Assembly (NCBI GenBank): GCA_977017575.1
Contig: CDRNVI010000163.1
Coordinates: 124,001-188,000 of the forward strand
Length of the DNA: 64,000 bases
Direction: 5' to 3'
Source of the DNA: Paramoeba atlantica
Lineage: Eukaryota; Discosea
Shown here piece after piece: positions 1-11,469 of the stretch (positions are counted from its first letter, which is position 1; every line of letters starts with the position of its first letter). The notes under the pieces were generated by a model. That model searched no databases, was not told the DNA's origin, and saw only the letters and a list, made by a program, of their open reading frames with translations. The position numbers and the translations under genes were made by a program.

Positions 1-127
1 GGTTCACATGTGAAGAAAAAGAATATGATGAAAAATAAAAACATGTTTTTTTCATCGACGATCTGCTACTTCTTTTCCTTTTCTCTTTAGAGCCCCTCTC
101 TTCTCCTTTCAATTTGGGGTACTACAT

Positions 128-1210
128 TTAAAAGAGTGTTAGAAAACAAACAAACAAAATCCTCCAAAAAAGAAAGAAAGAAAGAAAAAAGTACTTGGCA
201 AGGATTTGATCAAGGTCAGATTGAGAAAAAAGAGAAACAATTTTCGATGAGGTTCTCCTTGGATACAAAATTCGACGACTTTTCAAAACTTCAGCACCAG
301 TTTCTCCATCACTTGTTTCTTGTTCTTGGTCACTTTCTTCGTTATCCTTTTCTTCAAGCTTTCTCTTTTTCTTTTTCTCTTCCCTCTCCCCTTTTCTTTT
401 TCTCTTCTTTTTCTCTCCCTTGCTGCTATCACTCTTCCTCTTCCTCTTTCCCTCTTTTTCTGTTGTTTCTTTTCTTTCTTTTCTTTTTTCTTTTTTCTTT
501 TCTTTTTTCTTTTCTTCCGTTTGAGATTGCTGGTAGTGAGAATTCAAACGAGCAAGAACATCAGCATATTGTGATTTAGTTTCAAGCCAATTATCACTGC
601 CAAAATGATTCAGTCAATTTTTGAATTCTCACAAACATAAAAGAAAATAAAATCTCAAAACCTAGTATTTGATAGTTCTGTTCCAAGGCCTGTTCGATCA
701 AATTGTTTTGAGGTCTTGATTCCACTCACCGGACCTTTTTTGAGAAAAAAAAAATCAGAAAAAAACACCCCACCAAAAAAAAAAAAAAGAGTGATGAAAA
801 AAAAACCTTGAAGATTCTTTCCAAGACCACAACCTTCTTTCCAACCCATTTTCAGCATCATTTGGTAACCAAAACCTGAAGTGTCACTGTTTTTTTTTTT
901 TTTTTGGTAAAAGGAAAGGTGTGTTAGTTCCAACCTGCTCTTTCTTGTGGTTGTTGATTTGAAATTTGATCTATTTTGTACAAAATCTTGAAAGAGAGAA
1001 AAAAAAACTTTTTCCATTTGGTATTATTGGGGTCTGGTGACTTGGCCTGTGCACAGAAAGAAGAAATTATTAAATCCCACTCTGAATAAAGCAAAGAAAA
1101 AACTGAAAAGAAAAAAAAAATACCATTTGTTGTTGGTGCTCTTTTCTCGAACTTTTGGTAACCCATTCTCCTTCAGCAATTGTATAACGAGGCGGGCGAA
1201 CAGTTTCCAT
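128..1210 (-). CDS. PINX1/PXR1-like G-patch protein
   Basis: Model of five exons: 1124-1210, 1009-1046, 807-886, 662-734 and 128-596, giving 248 residues with phases continuous throughout. PINX1/PXR1 proteins are nucleolar G-patch factors that stimulate the DEAH helicase Prp43 in rRNA processing, and in animals also act on telomerase. Visible here are the family's N-terminal DPNNTxW motif, followed by a G-patch (SGFGYQMMLKMGW, then GCGLGKN) and the DNW...LARLN segment that follows the G-patch in PINX1. A long Lys/Glu-rich tract comes next, then a C-terminal block ending SQSDLDQILAK that resembles the end of the PINX1 conserved region. The family assignment rests on this order of motifs. The first 29 residues are uncertain because other frames are open there. 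The hydrophobic tail after LAK may be read-through into an unrecognised intron starting at gtactttttt. Confidence 0.8.
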
Positions 1211-1756
1211 AATGTTTTATGAAACAAAAGACAACAACTGCTGCAAAAAAAAAGAGGGAAAAATTTTTCGCTCTTTCGTTGATTTTTTTCGGCGGTTGAA
1301 AAAATCTCTTTTGGTTCGTTTCTCTGTTTCTTTTTCTTTGTTTCTTTTTCGTTTCAAACGGAAACAAGATCCAACTGTTTGTTTCCGGAGATCAGACTTC
1401 TCTCTCTCGAATGTATCGTGTCAAAGTACTTTGACAAACGAACCTCACAAGAGAGCTAGTGAAGATGTCAAGCTGATTCCCGTGAAAGAGAATTCAAGAA
1501 AAGAGCCAACACTGAGATTTCCGTTCTTGGAATCAGAATGATTCAGAATTCGAATGGAATGCTTCATACTCACAGCTCTTGGTTCATTCTTCAAGACATT
1601 TTTTTTGGAGAGAGTAGTCATGCAAACTACCTTTGGATCAAAAACCTCCTTGAACCCCAGATGAATTATTTTTTGAGATTCTTGAAATCAAAAAATTGCT
1701 TCTTCAAAAATGAGGAACCCAAAAAAGAAGGAGAAGCAGAGAATTGAATTTTTTTT
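1211..1756. other. Unresolved interval between PINX1-like gene and COMMD9
   Basis: Two modest open frames lie on the plus strand, at about 1212-1541 and 1538-1747. They do not join by convincing splice sites and resemble nothing I recognise. The segment 1370-1540 is less repetitive than its surroundings, so it could be the 5' leader or an extra exon of the PINX1-like gene, or part of a small gene. Confidence 0.3.
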
Positions 1757-2808
1757 TTACTGTTGTTGAACAGCAGCAGAGGCAACTCCGTTTAACTGAT
1801 CACGAATTTTGCCAAGACCTTCTAACATGGTAGCCAAGGATGCTTGACTCAATTCAAAGTGAACCACTTCTTTCTCTTCATTACTATCTTCTCCTTCTCT
1901 CTTCACTTCCTCATTTTCAAAAGAGAATGGTTTGCTTTTCCATTCTCTCTGTCGGGCTGTTTCCATTTGTACCATCACACAAGGAATAGACATCTCTTTT
2001 TTTCAAAAAAAAAATAAAAATAACTTTTAAATTCAAATCGAAAAAGAAGAGAAGAAAGAAGGAAAGAAGTTGGCTCACCTGTGACATAATTAGAACAAGT
2101 TTGGACATCAATTCGCCAGTCAAAAGAACTGAGACGAGGGAGCGAAGGGATATTTTGCATTGCCGCCTGACGAAACTGAGGTAACCTCCCAAAAAGAACT
2201 GTTTTGAGATATCAACAGCAGTTTTTCTTATTTTTTTCTTTCTTCCCAACCTCTCTTTGACAAAAATCTACTCAAAGAATACCACCCACTATCTCGTCTC
2301 TTTTTCTCCTTTTACACTCATTTTCCCCAATTTTTTTTAAAAGAGAACCTTGAGTAATCACTTTACGCAATTGTGGGTGAAAATCTTCTGCGAAGAGGAC
2401 ATAGACGTCTTCTGGTGAATCAGCATCATACACTGCTCTCCTGATCAGACGTGTTGCTGTTGCGATGACCTTTTGTTGTTTTTTTTTTCAAAATCAGGAA
2501 AAAGATACATGGATGTTTGTGTGTGAAGAGAAAAAGAGAAAGGAGGAAACCTTTTTTGTTTGCTTGAAATCAACTTCAAAGAGCTCAGACAGCGATTTTA
2601 AGTGTGCAACAGGAAATTCTGAATCTCGAAATTTGAAACAAGCAACCTGCCCAGATACACAAGTGAGTTTTGGTTTTGTTTTTCTTTTCCCTCTTCAAAG
2701 AAAGCTTCTTCTTCCCCAACTCAAAAAAAATATCCAAACCATAAACTCATCAACCGCCTTCTTTGAAGGGGCTTTGACGAGAGCTTCCAATGGTTCAAGG
2801 CCCTCCAT
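1757..2808 (-). CDS. COMMD9: COMM domain-containing protein 9 (COMMD9)
   Basis: Five exons at 2740-2808, 2551-2646, 2349-2469, 2079-2198 and 1757-1995 give 214 residues; all junctions are GT-AG and keep phase. COMMD9 is a subunit of the ten-member COMMD ring in the Commander complex, which works with retriever in endosomal cargo recycling. The N-terminal helical domain contains a stretch (VYVLFAEDFHPQLRKVI) that parallels the ALFPENFHQNLKNLL region of human COMMD9. The C-terminal COMM domain begins at SLPRLSSFDWRIDV and ends in LEGLGKIRDQLNGVAS, very close to the human end. An acidic, Glu-rich loop of about 20 residues (around residues 160-180) sits inside the COMM domain. Human COMMD9 is about 198 residues, so the length fits. 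Its presence implies a Commander complex in this organism. Confidence 0.93.
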
Positions 2809-3018
2809 CACAAAAAAGAACAAACACAAAAAAAACACAAACTCCAAAAAAAAAACCCCAAAAAGGTCGTATTTTAGAGCCAAATAATTTTTTTTTGGAA
2901 TTTTCTTTCTTTTTTCTTTTTTTTTTTTGATTTCTTTTTTGGTTTTGTTTTTGTTTTGGGAGTGGTGGTGTGAACCTGAACCACTCCAAAACAAAATTTG
3001 TGCTTCCTTTTGAGACGG

Positions 3019-4839
3019 ATGGGTTTGTTGTTGAGAGCTGGGATGTATTGTTTTTGTTTTATCTCTCTCTTCCTCATCATCTTTTTTATTTCTACGTCTT
3101 GGTCTTCTGATCTGGAAAGAGACACTCCACTGAAAACAGACAAACAATCACACTCTTCTGGAATCAAAAGCAAAGTCAAAGGAACTTTTGTTTATTTGGT
3201 GACAAAAGAAAAATCTGTTGACACCGCTTCTTCAAACTCCCATCCTGTTTGGGATTATATTGGAGATTTGATTGTCAGTTTGCGATTTCTCCAATTCAAT
3301 TTTAACAAGAAGTTCATTTTTTTTTTTGTTCAAGATGATTCATCTTTTCGACCCTTCTTCTTTCTTCTTTCTTCTTTCTTCTTTTTTTTTGGTAATTACC
3401 TTTTAAAATTCTGATTCAAGTTTTTAAAAAAAGGTATAAATATCCAGTAACAATTTTTCATGATGGGTTGTCTTCTCAGGTTCGTTTTGACCAAAAAGGG
3501 AAGAAGAAAAAGATGAAAGATGAAATATGAAAGAAAGATGAAAAGGAACTCATTCCTAATTATGTTTTATAAAAGGAAATTGCAAAAATTTTAAAAAAAG
3601 CTGGGGAGATCAGTGATCTGGTTACTTTCCATGAAATTGAATTTGATTTCCCTCGAAGCATGAGTTCTCTTTCTGAAACACAAAAATCTGAGGTTCTCTC
3701 CCCAATTGCCTTCCACTCTCTTTCTCTTTCTTTTCTAATCTTTCTTTTTGTTTTAAATAGTTAAATGGGGACACATGCACAGGAAAACCATGGCACTTAG
3801 ATTATCTTCACATGAATCGGTTCTTTACACTCAAAATGTTCCAACATCCAGCGTTACAAGATTTTGATTATTACATTCGGCTTGATACTGATCTTTTTGT
3901 TAAGGGACAGGTTCTCTTTCCCATCTTCTTTTGTTCATTTCCTCCTCTATTTTCCACAAATTAATGATTTTGGAAATTCTTTCTCTCATTCCTTACCAGA
4001 TCCCATTTGACTTGTTTGAAAGAATGAGAGATCAAGATTTATCTTTCTTATTTTGGAATGAAAATACTGAACCACAGGTTTCGTTTTATTATTCTTTTTC
4101 ACTCCAATTTTTGTTGTAGTTTTTCATTGAGAAGAAATATTGATGTTTTTTTAGAATTGTGTGTATGGACTTGGAGAAGCGACGCAAATTTATGCCAAAA
4201 AGAAAAAGATTCCACTTGGGCAATTTGACGAAAGGGTTTGAAAGAGATTCACTTTTGAGAAAATAAGAAAAGAGGGAAAAAAGGGAGAAGAAAATACCAT
4301 AATTTTTTGATGAAGAATTCTCACTAAAAATTGGTCGTGGTTTTCAGAAAGCATACCATGGATGTTTTGGAGGAGGAAAACTAGGTTTCTTTCAATCAGC
4401 AGAATATCAAAACTATGCTGATTATTTGAATGAACTGGGTGGAATATACCACCATCGTTGGGCAGATCAAGTGATCTATCGAATTGCCCTTCAGGTTTTT
4501 TTCTTTCTCCCCTACCCGTTGAGCTTTTCTTTTTTCTTATAATCACTATTTTTTTTTTTCAAGATGTTTGGGGAAACTGGAGCAGGTCATGTAAAACGAT
4601 GGCCAGAATTAGGGAATTATCTCCAACACAACAAACGATATCCATCTGATCTCTGTGTGATTGCTCCAAAGCATCACAAATGTGCCAAGGATTCATCTGG
4701 AACAGGGATTTCTTTTCGATTGGCCTCTGATTCTTTAAAGATGGAGCCTCGTCATTCGGGAGCCTATGCTAAAGTTTATCCAAAAAGAGAAGAAGAACCA
4801 CCAAGACAGAAAAGAAGACAAGAAAAAGAAGACCTTTAA
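3019..4839 (+). CDS. GT15-type (KRE2/KTR-like) mannosyltransferase
   Basis: Eight exons: 3019-3311, 3434-3479, 3576-3692, 3761-3910, 4000-4077, 4155-4235, 4348-4494 and 4564-4839, giving 395 residues. All junctions after the first are phase 0. The architecture is that of a type II Golgi glycosyltransferase: a short cytoplasmic tail, one transmembrane segment (residues 9-30, CFCFISLFLIIFFI), a stem, then a catalytic domain. The metal-binding DxD motif is in YYIRLDTDLF. The segment GGIYHHRWADQVIYRIAL matches the conserved ERWGDAPVHSIA-type region of the KRE2/KTR family. Fungal members transfer alpha-1,2-linked mannose from GDP-mannose in N- and O-glycan elongation; the exact linkage here is inference. 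The start is the first in-frame ATG, just upstream of the membrane anchor. It is divergent from COMMD9 with about 210 bp between the two starts. The C-terminal 20 residues are Lys/Arg/Glu-rich. Confidence 0.9.
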
Positions 4840-5150
4840 AAAGTCAAAAAAAGTTATAAAAAAAAATATTATCTTGTTTTATTCTTGAAGGAGGAGTCAA
4901 ATTGAAAAAAATGGTCGATGAATGAGTTCGATGGATGGATGATGCAAGCAAAGAAGAAGAAGAAGAGATACAAAAATCTCACACTGTGATACAAAACTGA
5001 AATTGCGCAAAAAGATACCTTGTGAAAACACCCCCCTTTTTTTTGGCATTTCGTTTTTTTGTTTTGTTTTTTGTTTTGTTTTGTTTTTTTTTTTGGAAAG
5101 GTGAAAAGTTTTGTTTTGTTTCTGACTTAAGGCCTTGTGTCTGTCTGTTG
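4840..5150. other. Intergenic region
   Basis: AT-rich spacer between two plus-strand genes. It holds poly-T and TTTTG-type tracts at about 5036-5095 and no coding signal I can support. It presumably carries the 3' end of the mannosyltransferase transcript and the 5' leader of the lipase-like gene. Confidence 0.5.
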
Positions 5151-8100
5151 ATGTCAGAGTGTAGTGGTGGTAATCCCAGGGATCACCACTTGCCAGCGAG
5201 GAGTAATAGTGGGGAAAGTTACTCCTCTTTCTTTTCTGCCATTTCCCCCACACTCTCCAAAAGTCTAAAAGCAACATCGAATGTTGAGTCTCGGGCAGAG
5301 TCAATCAGAAAAGTTGGGAGAGTTGAGGATGAAGAGAGAAACTTTCTTTCTCCTAAGAAACCACCGAGGTATAAAACAATTCTGAGCCCTGAAAGCCTCT
5401 CTGAGAGTGCCACAGTTGAGTGTCTCCCAAAAAAAGATGAGAGCGTAACAGGGGAAGAAAGATCGAATCAACAAGACCACTTATTTCCAATGACTTCTCC
5501 AAAGAAACCACCCAGACGGAATCAGACAGTAACAAATTCAAAGAGATTCAGTGCCTTTTCTCCCAGACAATCGCCCAACCAACAAGAATTAAGCGCCTCT
5601 TGTCATACCACTCCAACAACAACAACAACAACTCATCATGCAACATTTGTTTCTTCTTCACAACCCCCTCCTCGCCCCACTGTAACACCTTTATTTATTG
5701 AAGAAGATGACCAATCTTCAAACAATTTGAAAATAGGAGGCCCCACCCAAATTTACTCTCTGACTTCTCCCAGGAAGAAATTAAAGAAGAAGGAAAAAGA
5801 GAAAGAGAAAGAGAAACGGATAAGAAAGAGGAGTGTATCTCGCCCATCAGGATCGAGAAGAGGTTCCCATAAGAGATCTCACTCAACAGAACAACATTCT
5901 CTCGTTCTATCAGATGATCCCACTACAAAATCTTCACCTTGTGCTTGTCCTCGCTCTCCTTCTTCAAACCCTTCTTCAAACCCTTCTTCTCCTTCTCCTT
6001 CTCCTTCTCCTTCTCCTCCCCAATCCCCTCTCCAATCTCCTTTCCGTTCTATAAAGAGAAAACAAAAGAAAAATACCAGCTTAATTCAACCAGCAACTCC
6101 GACTCACCTTTCTTCTCCTTTTCAAAAAAAAAGAGTTTCTCATAGAAGGGGAAAGTCTGATTCAATTCGATTGCCTTCACCGGCGCTTCATTTTGAAGTT
6201 TTATCAACTTCTTCTTCCTCTCGCAAGAACAAGAAGAAGATAGTTTTTCCTGTATCAAGCAGCGACATTTCAGAGGTTTTTTAGATATTTTTCTCCTTTC
6301 ATTTGATTTTCTTCTTTTTCAGCCAAGAAATATGAGTGGAGTTCTCATTTTTGATTTAGGAAGAATTGCGTGACATTCGCCTCCCTTCTTCTGTATCCAA
6401 GGAATTCATTTCTCGTTATTATGAAAATCTATCTCAAAACAAAGCTTGTCTTGAATCAATGAAAAAGTTAGGGGTTACAACTCTTGAGACAGAGGTGGAT
6501 CAACAAGAAAAGTTCTCCGAAAAGATGCCTTCTTCTATATCACAAACTTTGAAAGGAATCAAAGATGGTTTGTTTTATTTAGACTTCTTTTTGATTTATC
6601 AATCTCCTTTTCTTCTCTTTCTTCTTTCTTCTTTCTTCTTCTTCTTCTTCTTCTTCTTCTTCTTCTTCTTCTTCCTCTCTCTCTCTTCTCTGTCTTCTCT
6701 TCACTCTTCTTCATCTCTCCTTTCCACCAATTATTTTATTTACCAACCAATTTATTTCAACATCATATAATTTTATCTCTGACAAATTCTTTTCAAAAAA
6801 AAAAAAAAAAGGTTCTCTGAGTTTGGTGACATCGTCCGGGTCTACAGATATGGGTTTAGAGGTGTGGAGGGAATGGAGGGAATTGATTGGTGATATTTTT
6901 TATTTTTTTGACTATTCTTTTGAAGATGGAGAAGGTGGTCATTCTTCGGTTTGACTTTTTTTGTTTTTTTTTGTTTTTTTTTTTTTGTTTTTTTTTTTTG
7001 TTTTTTGTTTTTTGTTTTTTGTTTTTTGTTTTTTGTTTTTTGTTTTTTGTTTTTGTTTTTATTTTTATTTTATTTTATTTTATTTTATTTTATTTTATTT
7101 TATTTATTTTACTTATTTATTTATTTATCTTTCCTGCTTCTTCCTCTCCTTCTTCTTTTATGGCACACACAAAAAAACTTTGTCTCAAAAATATTTTTAA
7201 AAATCTTTAGTGGAGTTTAACTCGACGACACGACTTCAATCGAAGAATTGACCTGCAAGATCGTTTAAAATTTCAAAAGAATTGTACTGTTAGTGATGGT
7301 ATGACGCCCCAAATTCGAAGATCCGAAATCATCAAACCTTTATCAGAATCTCACGCTCCTCTTGGGGTAAATTTTTTTATTTTTCTATTTTCTTCTTTTT
7401 TTTTTATTTTTTATTTTCTTTTTAAAAAGAAATATTTTTTTTTTTATAAAACAGGAACAAGAGAAAAAATGGTTGTCGATGAGTCAATATGCGTATCGGA
7501 CAAGAAAAAATGTTGAACATTCTTTGGCTTTGTTGGATGCTCAAGATAATCACTCTTTTTCTTTTTTGGTTTTTGATGAAGAGGATAATGAAGAGGAAGA
7601 AAGGAAGAAAGAGAAGGAGAAGGAGAAAAGGGAGAAGAAAGGAAAGAAGGAGAAGAAGGAGAAGAAGGAGAAGAGAGAAAAAGAGCGAAAGGAAAAAGAG
7701 GAAGAGGAGGAAGAGGAAGAGAAAGAAAAAGAGAAGAAGAAAGAAAAAAAGGAAAAAGAGAAATCAAAGGAAAAGAAAAAAGAGAAAGATGGGCAAGAAA
7801 GGGAAGAACATAAAGAACAAGAAGAGAAGGAAGAAAATGAGAAAGAGAAAGGAGCAAAAGAAAAAGAGAAAACAAAAGAGAAAGAAAAAGAAAGTAGGGG
7901 AAAAGAAAAAAAAGAGGTTGAAAAGGAAGAACAGAAAGAAGAGAAAGATCTACTATTTCCTCATAAAAAGAAAAGGAGTTTGAAATCAATCATGGAAAGA
8001 AAAGAAAAGAAAAACGAAAAAGAAACTAAATCAAAAGAAAAAGAAGAAGAAGAAGAAAAAGAAGAAAAAGAAGAAAAAGAAAAAGAAAAAGAAAAAAAAG

Positions 8101-10194
8101 AAAAGAAAGAAAAAAAAGAAAGAAAAGAAGGGAAACAAGAAAAAGAAAAAGAAAAAGAAAAAGAAGAAAAAAAAGACGAAAACGAAAAAGAAGAAAAGGA
8201 AAAAGAAAAAGAAAAAAAAGAAAAAAAAGAAAGAAAAGAAAGAAAAGAAGGGAAACAAGAAAAAGAAAAAGAAAAAGAAAAAGAACAAACAACAACAACA
8301 ACAACAACAACAAAAATACCACCACTCTCAACAACAACACAAAAAACACAATCACAAAAAACACAATCACAAAAATCACCACCAAGAAGTCTCTCAAATT
8401 CACCAAGATCATTTTCTCCAAGAACCCCCCGTTTTTTTCATTCTCCTCGTTCTTCATCCAAAGAATCTCCATTATTATCGAAAAAAAAATCTCCTCGTTC
8501 CCCCTCTTCTTCTTCTTCTCATTCTCCTTTTTTATTACACCAATCCACTCCTCAACAATCACAACCACATCCACATTCCCCGCGAATTAGATGGTCTCCA
8601 CACCGAGTCTATTTACCAGAAAGTTCACCACCACAATCACCAACACCTTTTTTTCTTCATTCCCCAAACCAACGGTCAAAGTCACCAACAACAAAATCAC
8701 CAACCAAAAAATCACCAACAAAATCACCAACCACAAAATCGCCAACCACAAAATCACCAACCACAAAATCTCCAACAACAAAATCACCAACAAAATCACC
8801 AACCACAAAATCTCCAACCACAAAATCTCCAACCACAAAATCACCAACAACAAAATCACCACCAACAAAATCTCCGATGATCCAACAACTTCAACAAGAC
8901 AACACAAACTCGACAACAAGATTGATTGTTATCCCACCCACAACATCCAAATATCGAAAGCCACAATTCCTCCCTTCAAAGACACAACTCGATCCATCAA
9001 ATCTCTCCACTGCCTCGATAAATTGTTCATTTTCAAAATCATTTAATCTCTCAAGTGATATCATGTCGGCGACTCTTGCTTCTCTGGCCACAGCTATCGA
9101 GACAGCGGGGGATGATGTTCTTTACTCCACAGACCCTTCTTCAACTCCTTCTTCCTTTACTTCTCAAACATCAACAAATTCCCTCTCTTTAAACTCTCTC
9201 ACTCCAATTGCAGATTGGTCAACCCCTCCAAAAGTTCAAGAAGGAGATCGCTCTTCTCTCAGATTGACTCGTTCAGACCCCACTCTTTCTGATTCATTCT
9301 CTCTCACATCAACTTCCTCTTCTTTTGATTCAGGAAAACCGAAGGTTAATGTTAGTTTGAAAGGGCCTTTGAAGGAAGGAGATGTGTTGGTTCGTTTGTT
9401 CGGAATGAAGGGAGGAGATGGATTTTTTGTTCGGTTTGTTTTTGTTCTTTTCAATGTTTTTTGAGAAGAGTTTTTTTTTTTTCTTGATTTTTTTTTTAAA
9501 ATTTAATTTTAGAGGGAAACTAGTAGCAACTCATGTTTCGATGGAATCAAGTGGTCGAACACCCGGCATTTTTCATCCTTTTAAAGTTTGTTCTCTTGCT
9601 TTTTTCCAATTAAATTCTGTTTTCTCCCCCACCCCCCTTCCTTTTTTTTTTTTCAAACAAAAAAAAAAATAGTGTGCTGCCCAATTTGTGGGAACAGCGA
9701 CAGGGTTCTCCACAGGAATGCAATGTCACGGAGGTTTCTACGATATTTGGCAAAGGATTAATAAGGGATGTTGGGATCAATATGAAATGGACTTTGCTGA
9801 TCTTGTCTATCATCGTTGGAGTGAAGAGAAAGACAAAACAAAGAGAGGGAGGATTGTGTTGGTTGGACACTCGATGGGGGCTTGTCTTGCATCGATTGCT
9901 GCTTATCAACTTATCAACAGATATCCCGAAACACAAACTTCAATCCTTGTTATTACATTAGGAGCTCCATTGTTTGCTCGAAAAGGCTTTAATGATTGGA
10001 TTGAAAGTAACGTAGAAGTGTTAAATATTTCTTTGGTTGGAGATCCCACAATCACATTGCCTGGACTTCCATTTACTGGTTGGAATTCTCCTGGAAGAAG
10101 ACTTTGGATTTCACCACATGGTGTGGAGTTGGAAGAATCTGATCCACACTTTCAGTACTGGGAATTACTTCGATTCTTCCTCTTGCGATTTTGA
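5151..10194 (+). CDS. Class-3 lipase-like protein with very long disordered N-terminus
   Basis: Seven exons: 5151-6275, 6360-6567, 6812-6948, 7211-7366, 7455-9433, 9513-9585 and 9673-10194, giving 1399 residues. The last ~190 residues form an alpha/beta-hydrolase domain of the class-3 lipase type. The nucleophile elbow GHSMGA places Ser at about residue 1293, followed by ITLGAPLF and a candidate acid in SLVGDPTITLPGLP; the candidate His is in WISPHGVELEE. Such enzymes hydrolyse acyl-glycerol or phospholipid esters; the substrate here is unknown. Preceding it are a Ser/Pro-rich region with SPKKPP motifs, a short ordered-looking block (residues ~375-535, exons 2-4), a Lys/Glu alternating tract (about 7590-8290) and a (T)KSP(T) repeat array (8680-8880). 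One gene is favoured over two because the phase runs through all seven exons. Confidence 0.82.
8680..8880 (+). repeat. Short coding repeat encoding TTKSP units
   Basis: Imperfect 15-base and 12-base units encode about fourteen tandem copies of TTKSP or TKSP inside the lipase-like protein. Every unit carries an SP site with a preceding Lys, resembling the KSP phosphorylation repeats of neurofilament tails. Only that resemblance suggests proline-directed phosphorylation. Confidence 0.85.
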
Positions 10195-10362
10195 GATCAT
10201 CTCAAAGAGGAGAGAGAGGGAAGGAACCTTTGGGCATTTTCAAAAAGACATAACAGTATTTTAATAATTATTGGGTCATTCCAATTAATGGCTAAAAAAC
10301 CAAAAACAAAACAAAAGAAAAAAACAGCAAGATAATTAATTTACAATCAAAAAAATTTGTGC

Positions 10363-11334
10363 TCAATCGTCAAGTTGACAACCAAAGCCAGCAAAGATGA
10401 GTTGATGTCCATTCAAATCTTTGACAACAAATTCACGAAATCCCCATGGTTTAACTACCGGTTTGGTAACGATATTGGCTCCTTGTTTCTCATAAAGAGC
10501 ATAAAGTTTATCCACATCTGATACACGGATGTGAAGCTTTGTAGAAGGCACAATTTGTTGTTCTTTTGGGATTTGTGACAATTGGATGGTCACATTCTGA
10601 ACGGACCATTCACCACGAGAAACACTTGCGTGTGTTGGGGGAGTACCAAGAATAAAATCAATTCTGAAGTTTAATTGATCTTGAAAGTATTTGGCACTGG
10701 CTTGGACATCATGGACCATCAAGACAGGTTCGACATGAAAGAATTCAACCTCCTTTGTTGTATCATCATCATCATCATTGTCAATGATTTGTTGTTGTTG
10801 TTGTTGTTGTTGAAAGAATTCTGATTGACGCAACCCCCAAATCCCCATCACATGAGGCTCTTTCTCATGGTCAAATTGTTGAGGAAGACGTCCTTTAAAA
10901 GAAAATCCCAACTTTTGTGCGACTCGCATAGATGGTTGGTTCCTCTCATCAATCCAAAGTTCAATCACTCGAACGTCAAGCTCTTTAAAAACATATCCCA
11001 AGACAGCTTTTGTCGCTTCGACAACAAACCCTTTACCCCAATAATCAGGATGAAGAAGATATCCCATCCCTGGTACACGAAATTGACTGAAGAAATGGAC
11101 TTGTCCAATCACAGTTTCTTGGCCTTTCAGACGAATTCCCCAAAGTTTGGTTTTGTCAACACCGTAATCATGAAATTGCTTTTTTGTTTCAGCAACAGTT
11201 TCATGTTTTGGAGTGGACATAAAACGCATAACAAGATCGTTACTGTAGATGGAATGTAAATCTTCGATATCTCTTTCTTCCATTGGTTTTAAAACGAGAC
11301 GTTCAGTTTCAAGAATTTGCCCATTTTTTGCCAT
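10363..11334 (-). CDS. GNAT acetyltransferase-VOC/glyoxalase fusion protein
   Basis: Intronless, 323 residues. Residues 8-170 are a RimJ/RimL-type GNAT N-acetyltransferase: opening ETERLVLKPMEERDIEDL, acetyl-CoA region GMGYLLHPDYWGKGFVVEA, closing RNQPSMRVAQKLGF. A Gln run and an Asp run (about residues 175-195) form a linker. Residues 200-320 are a VOC-fold domain (glyoxalase/bleomycin-resistance/dioxygenase superfamily): opening VEPVLMVHDVQASAKYF, His in KLHIRVSDVD, closing KPWGFREFVVKDLNGHQLIF. Both domain types are common in bacteria, usually as separate proteins. The substrate is unknown; resistance to or detoxification of a small molecule is a reasonable guess. The absence of introns among intron-rich neighbours fits acquisition by transfer or a retrocopy, but the CAG-repeat linker and codon usage look local. 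It is convergent with the lipase-like gene. Confidence 0.9.
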   Translation of the reverse strand: MAKNGQILETERLVLKPMEERDIEDLHSIYSNDLVMRFMSTPKHETVAETKKQFHDYGVDKTKLWGIRLKGQETVIGQVHFFSQFRVPGMGYLLHPDYWGKGFVVEATKAVLGYVFKELDVRVIELWIDERNQPSMRVAQKLGFSFKGRLPQQFDHEKEPHVMGIWGLRQSEFFQQQQQQQQIIDNDDDDDTTKEVEFFHVEPVLMVHDVQASAKYFQDQLNFRIDFILGTPPTHASVSRGEWSVQNVTIQLSQIPKEQQIVPSTKLHIRVSDVDKLYALYEKQGANIVTKPVVKPWGFREFVVKDLNGHQLIFAGFGCQLDD

Positions 11335-11469
11335 ATCTCTCAGCAGCGAGACCCCAAAAAGAAAGAAAGAAAAGAACCGTCGGCAACTGTCGAAAAAGTC
11401 GAAAACCGCAACGAAAGAAAAATCTGGGGATCTAATTTTAGCATTTTTTTTTTATTCCTTTGTTTCAAA

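Noticed and set aside
6951..7220. Phe-rich open frames in T-tracts
   Set aside because: They are intron poly-T and TTTTA repeats; splicing joins 6948 to 7211 in phase.
8026..8574. Minus-strand hydrophobic frame that looks like a multipass membrane protein
   Set aside because: It is the complement of the Lys/Glu codon tract (GAA/AAA reads as TTC/TTT) in the lipase-like gene.
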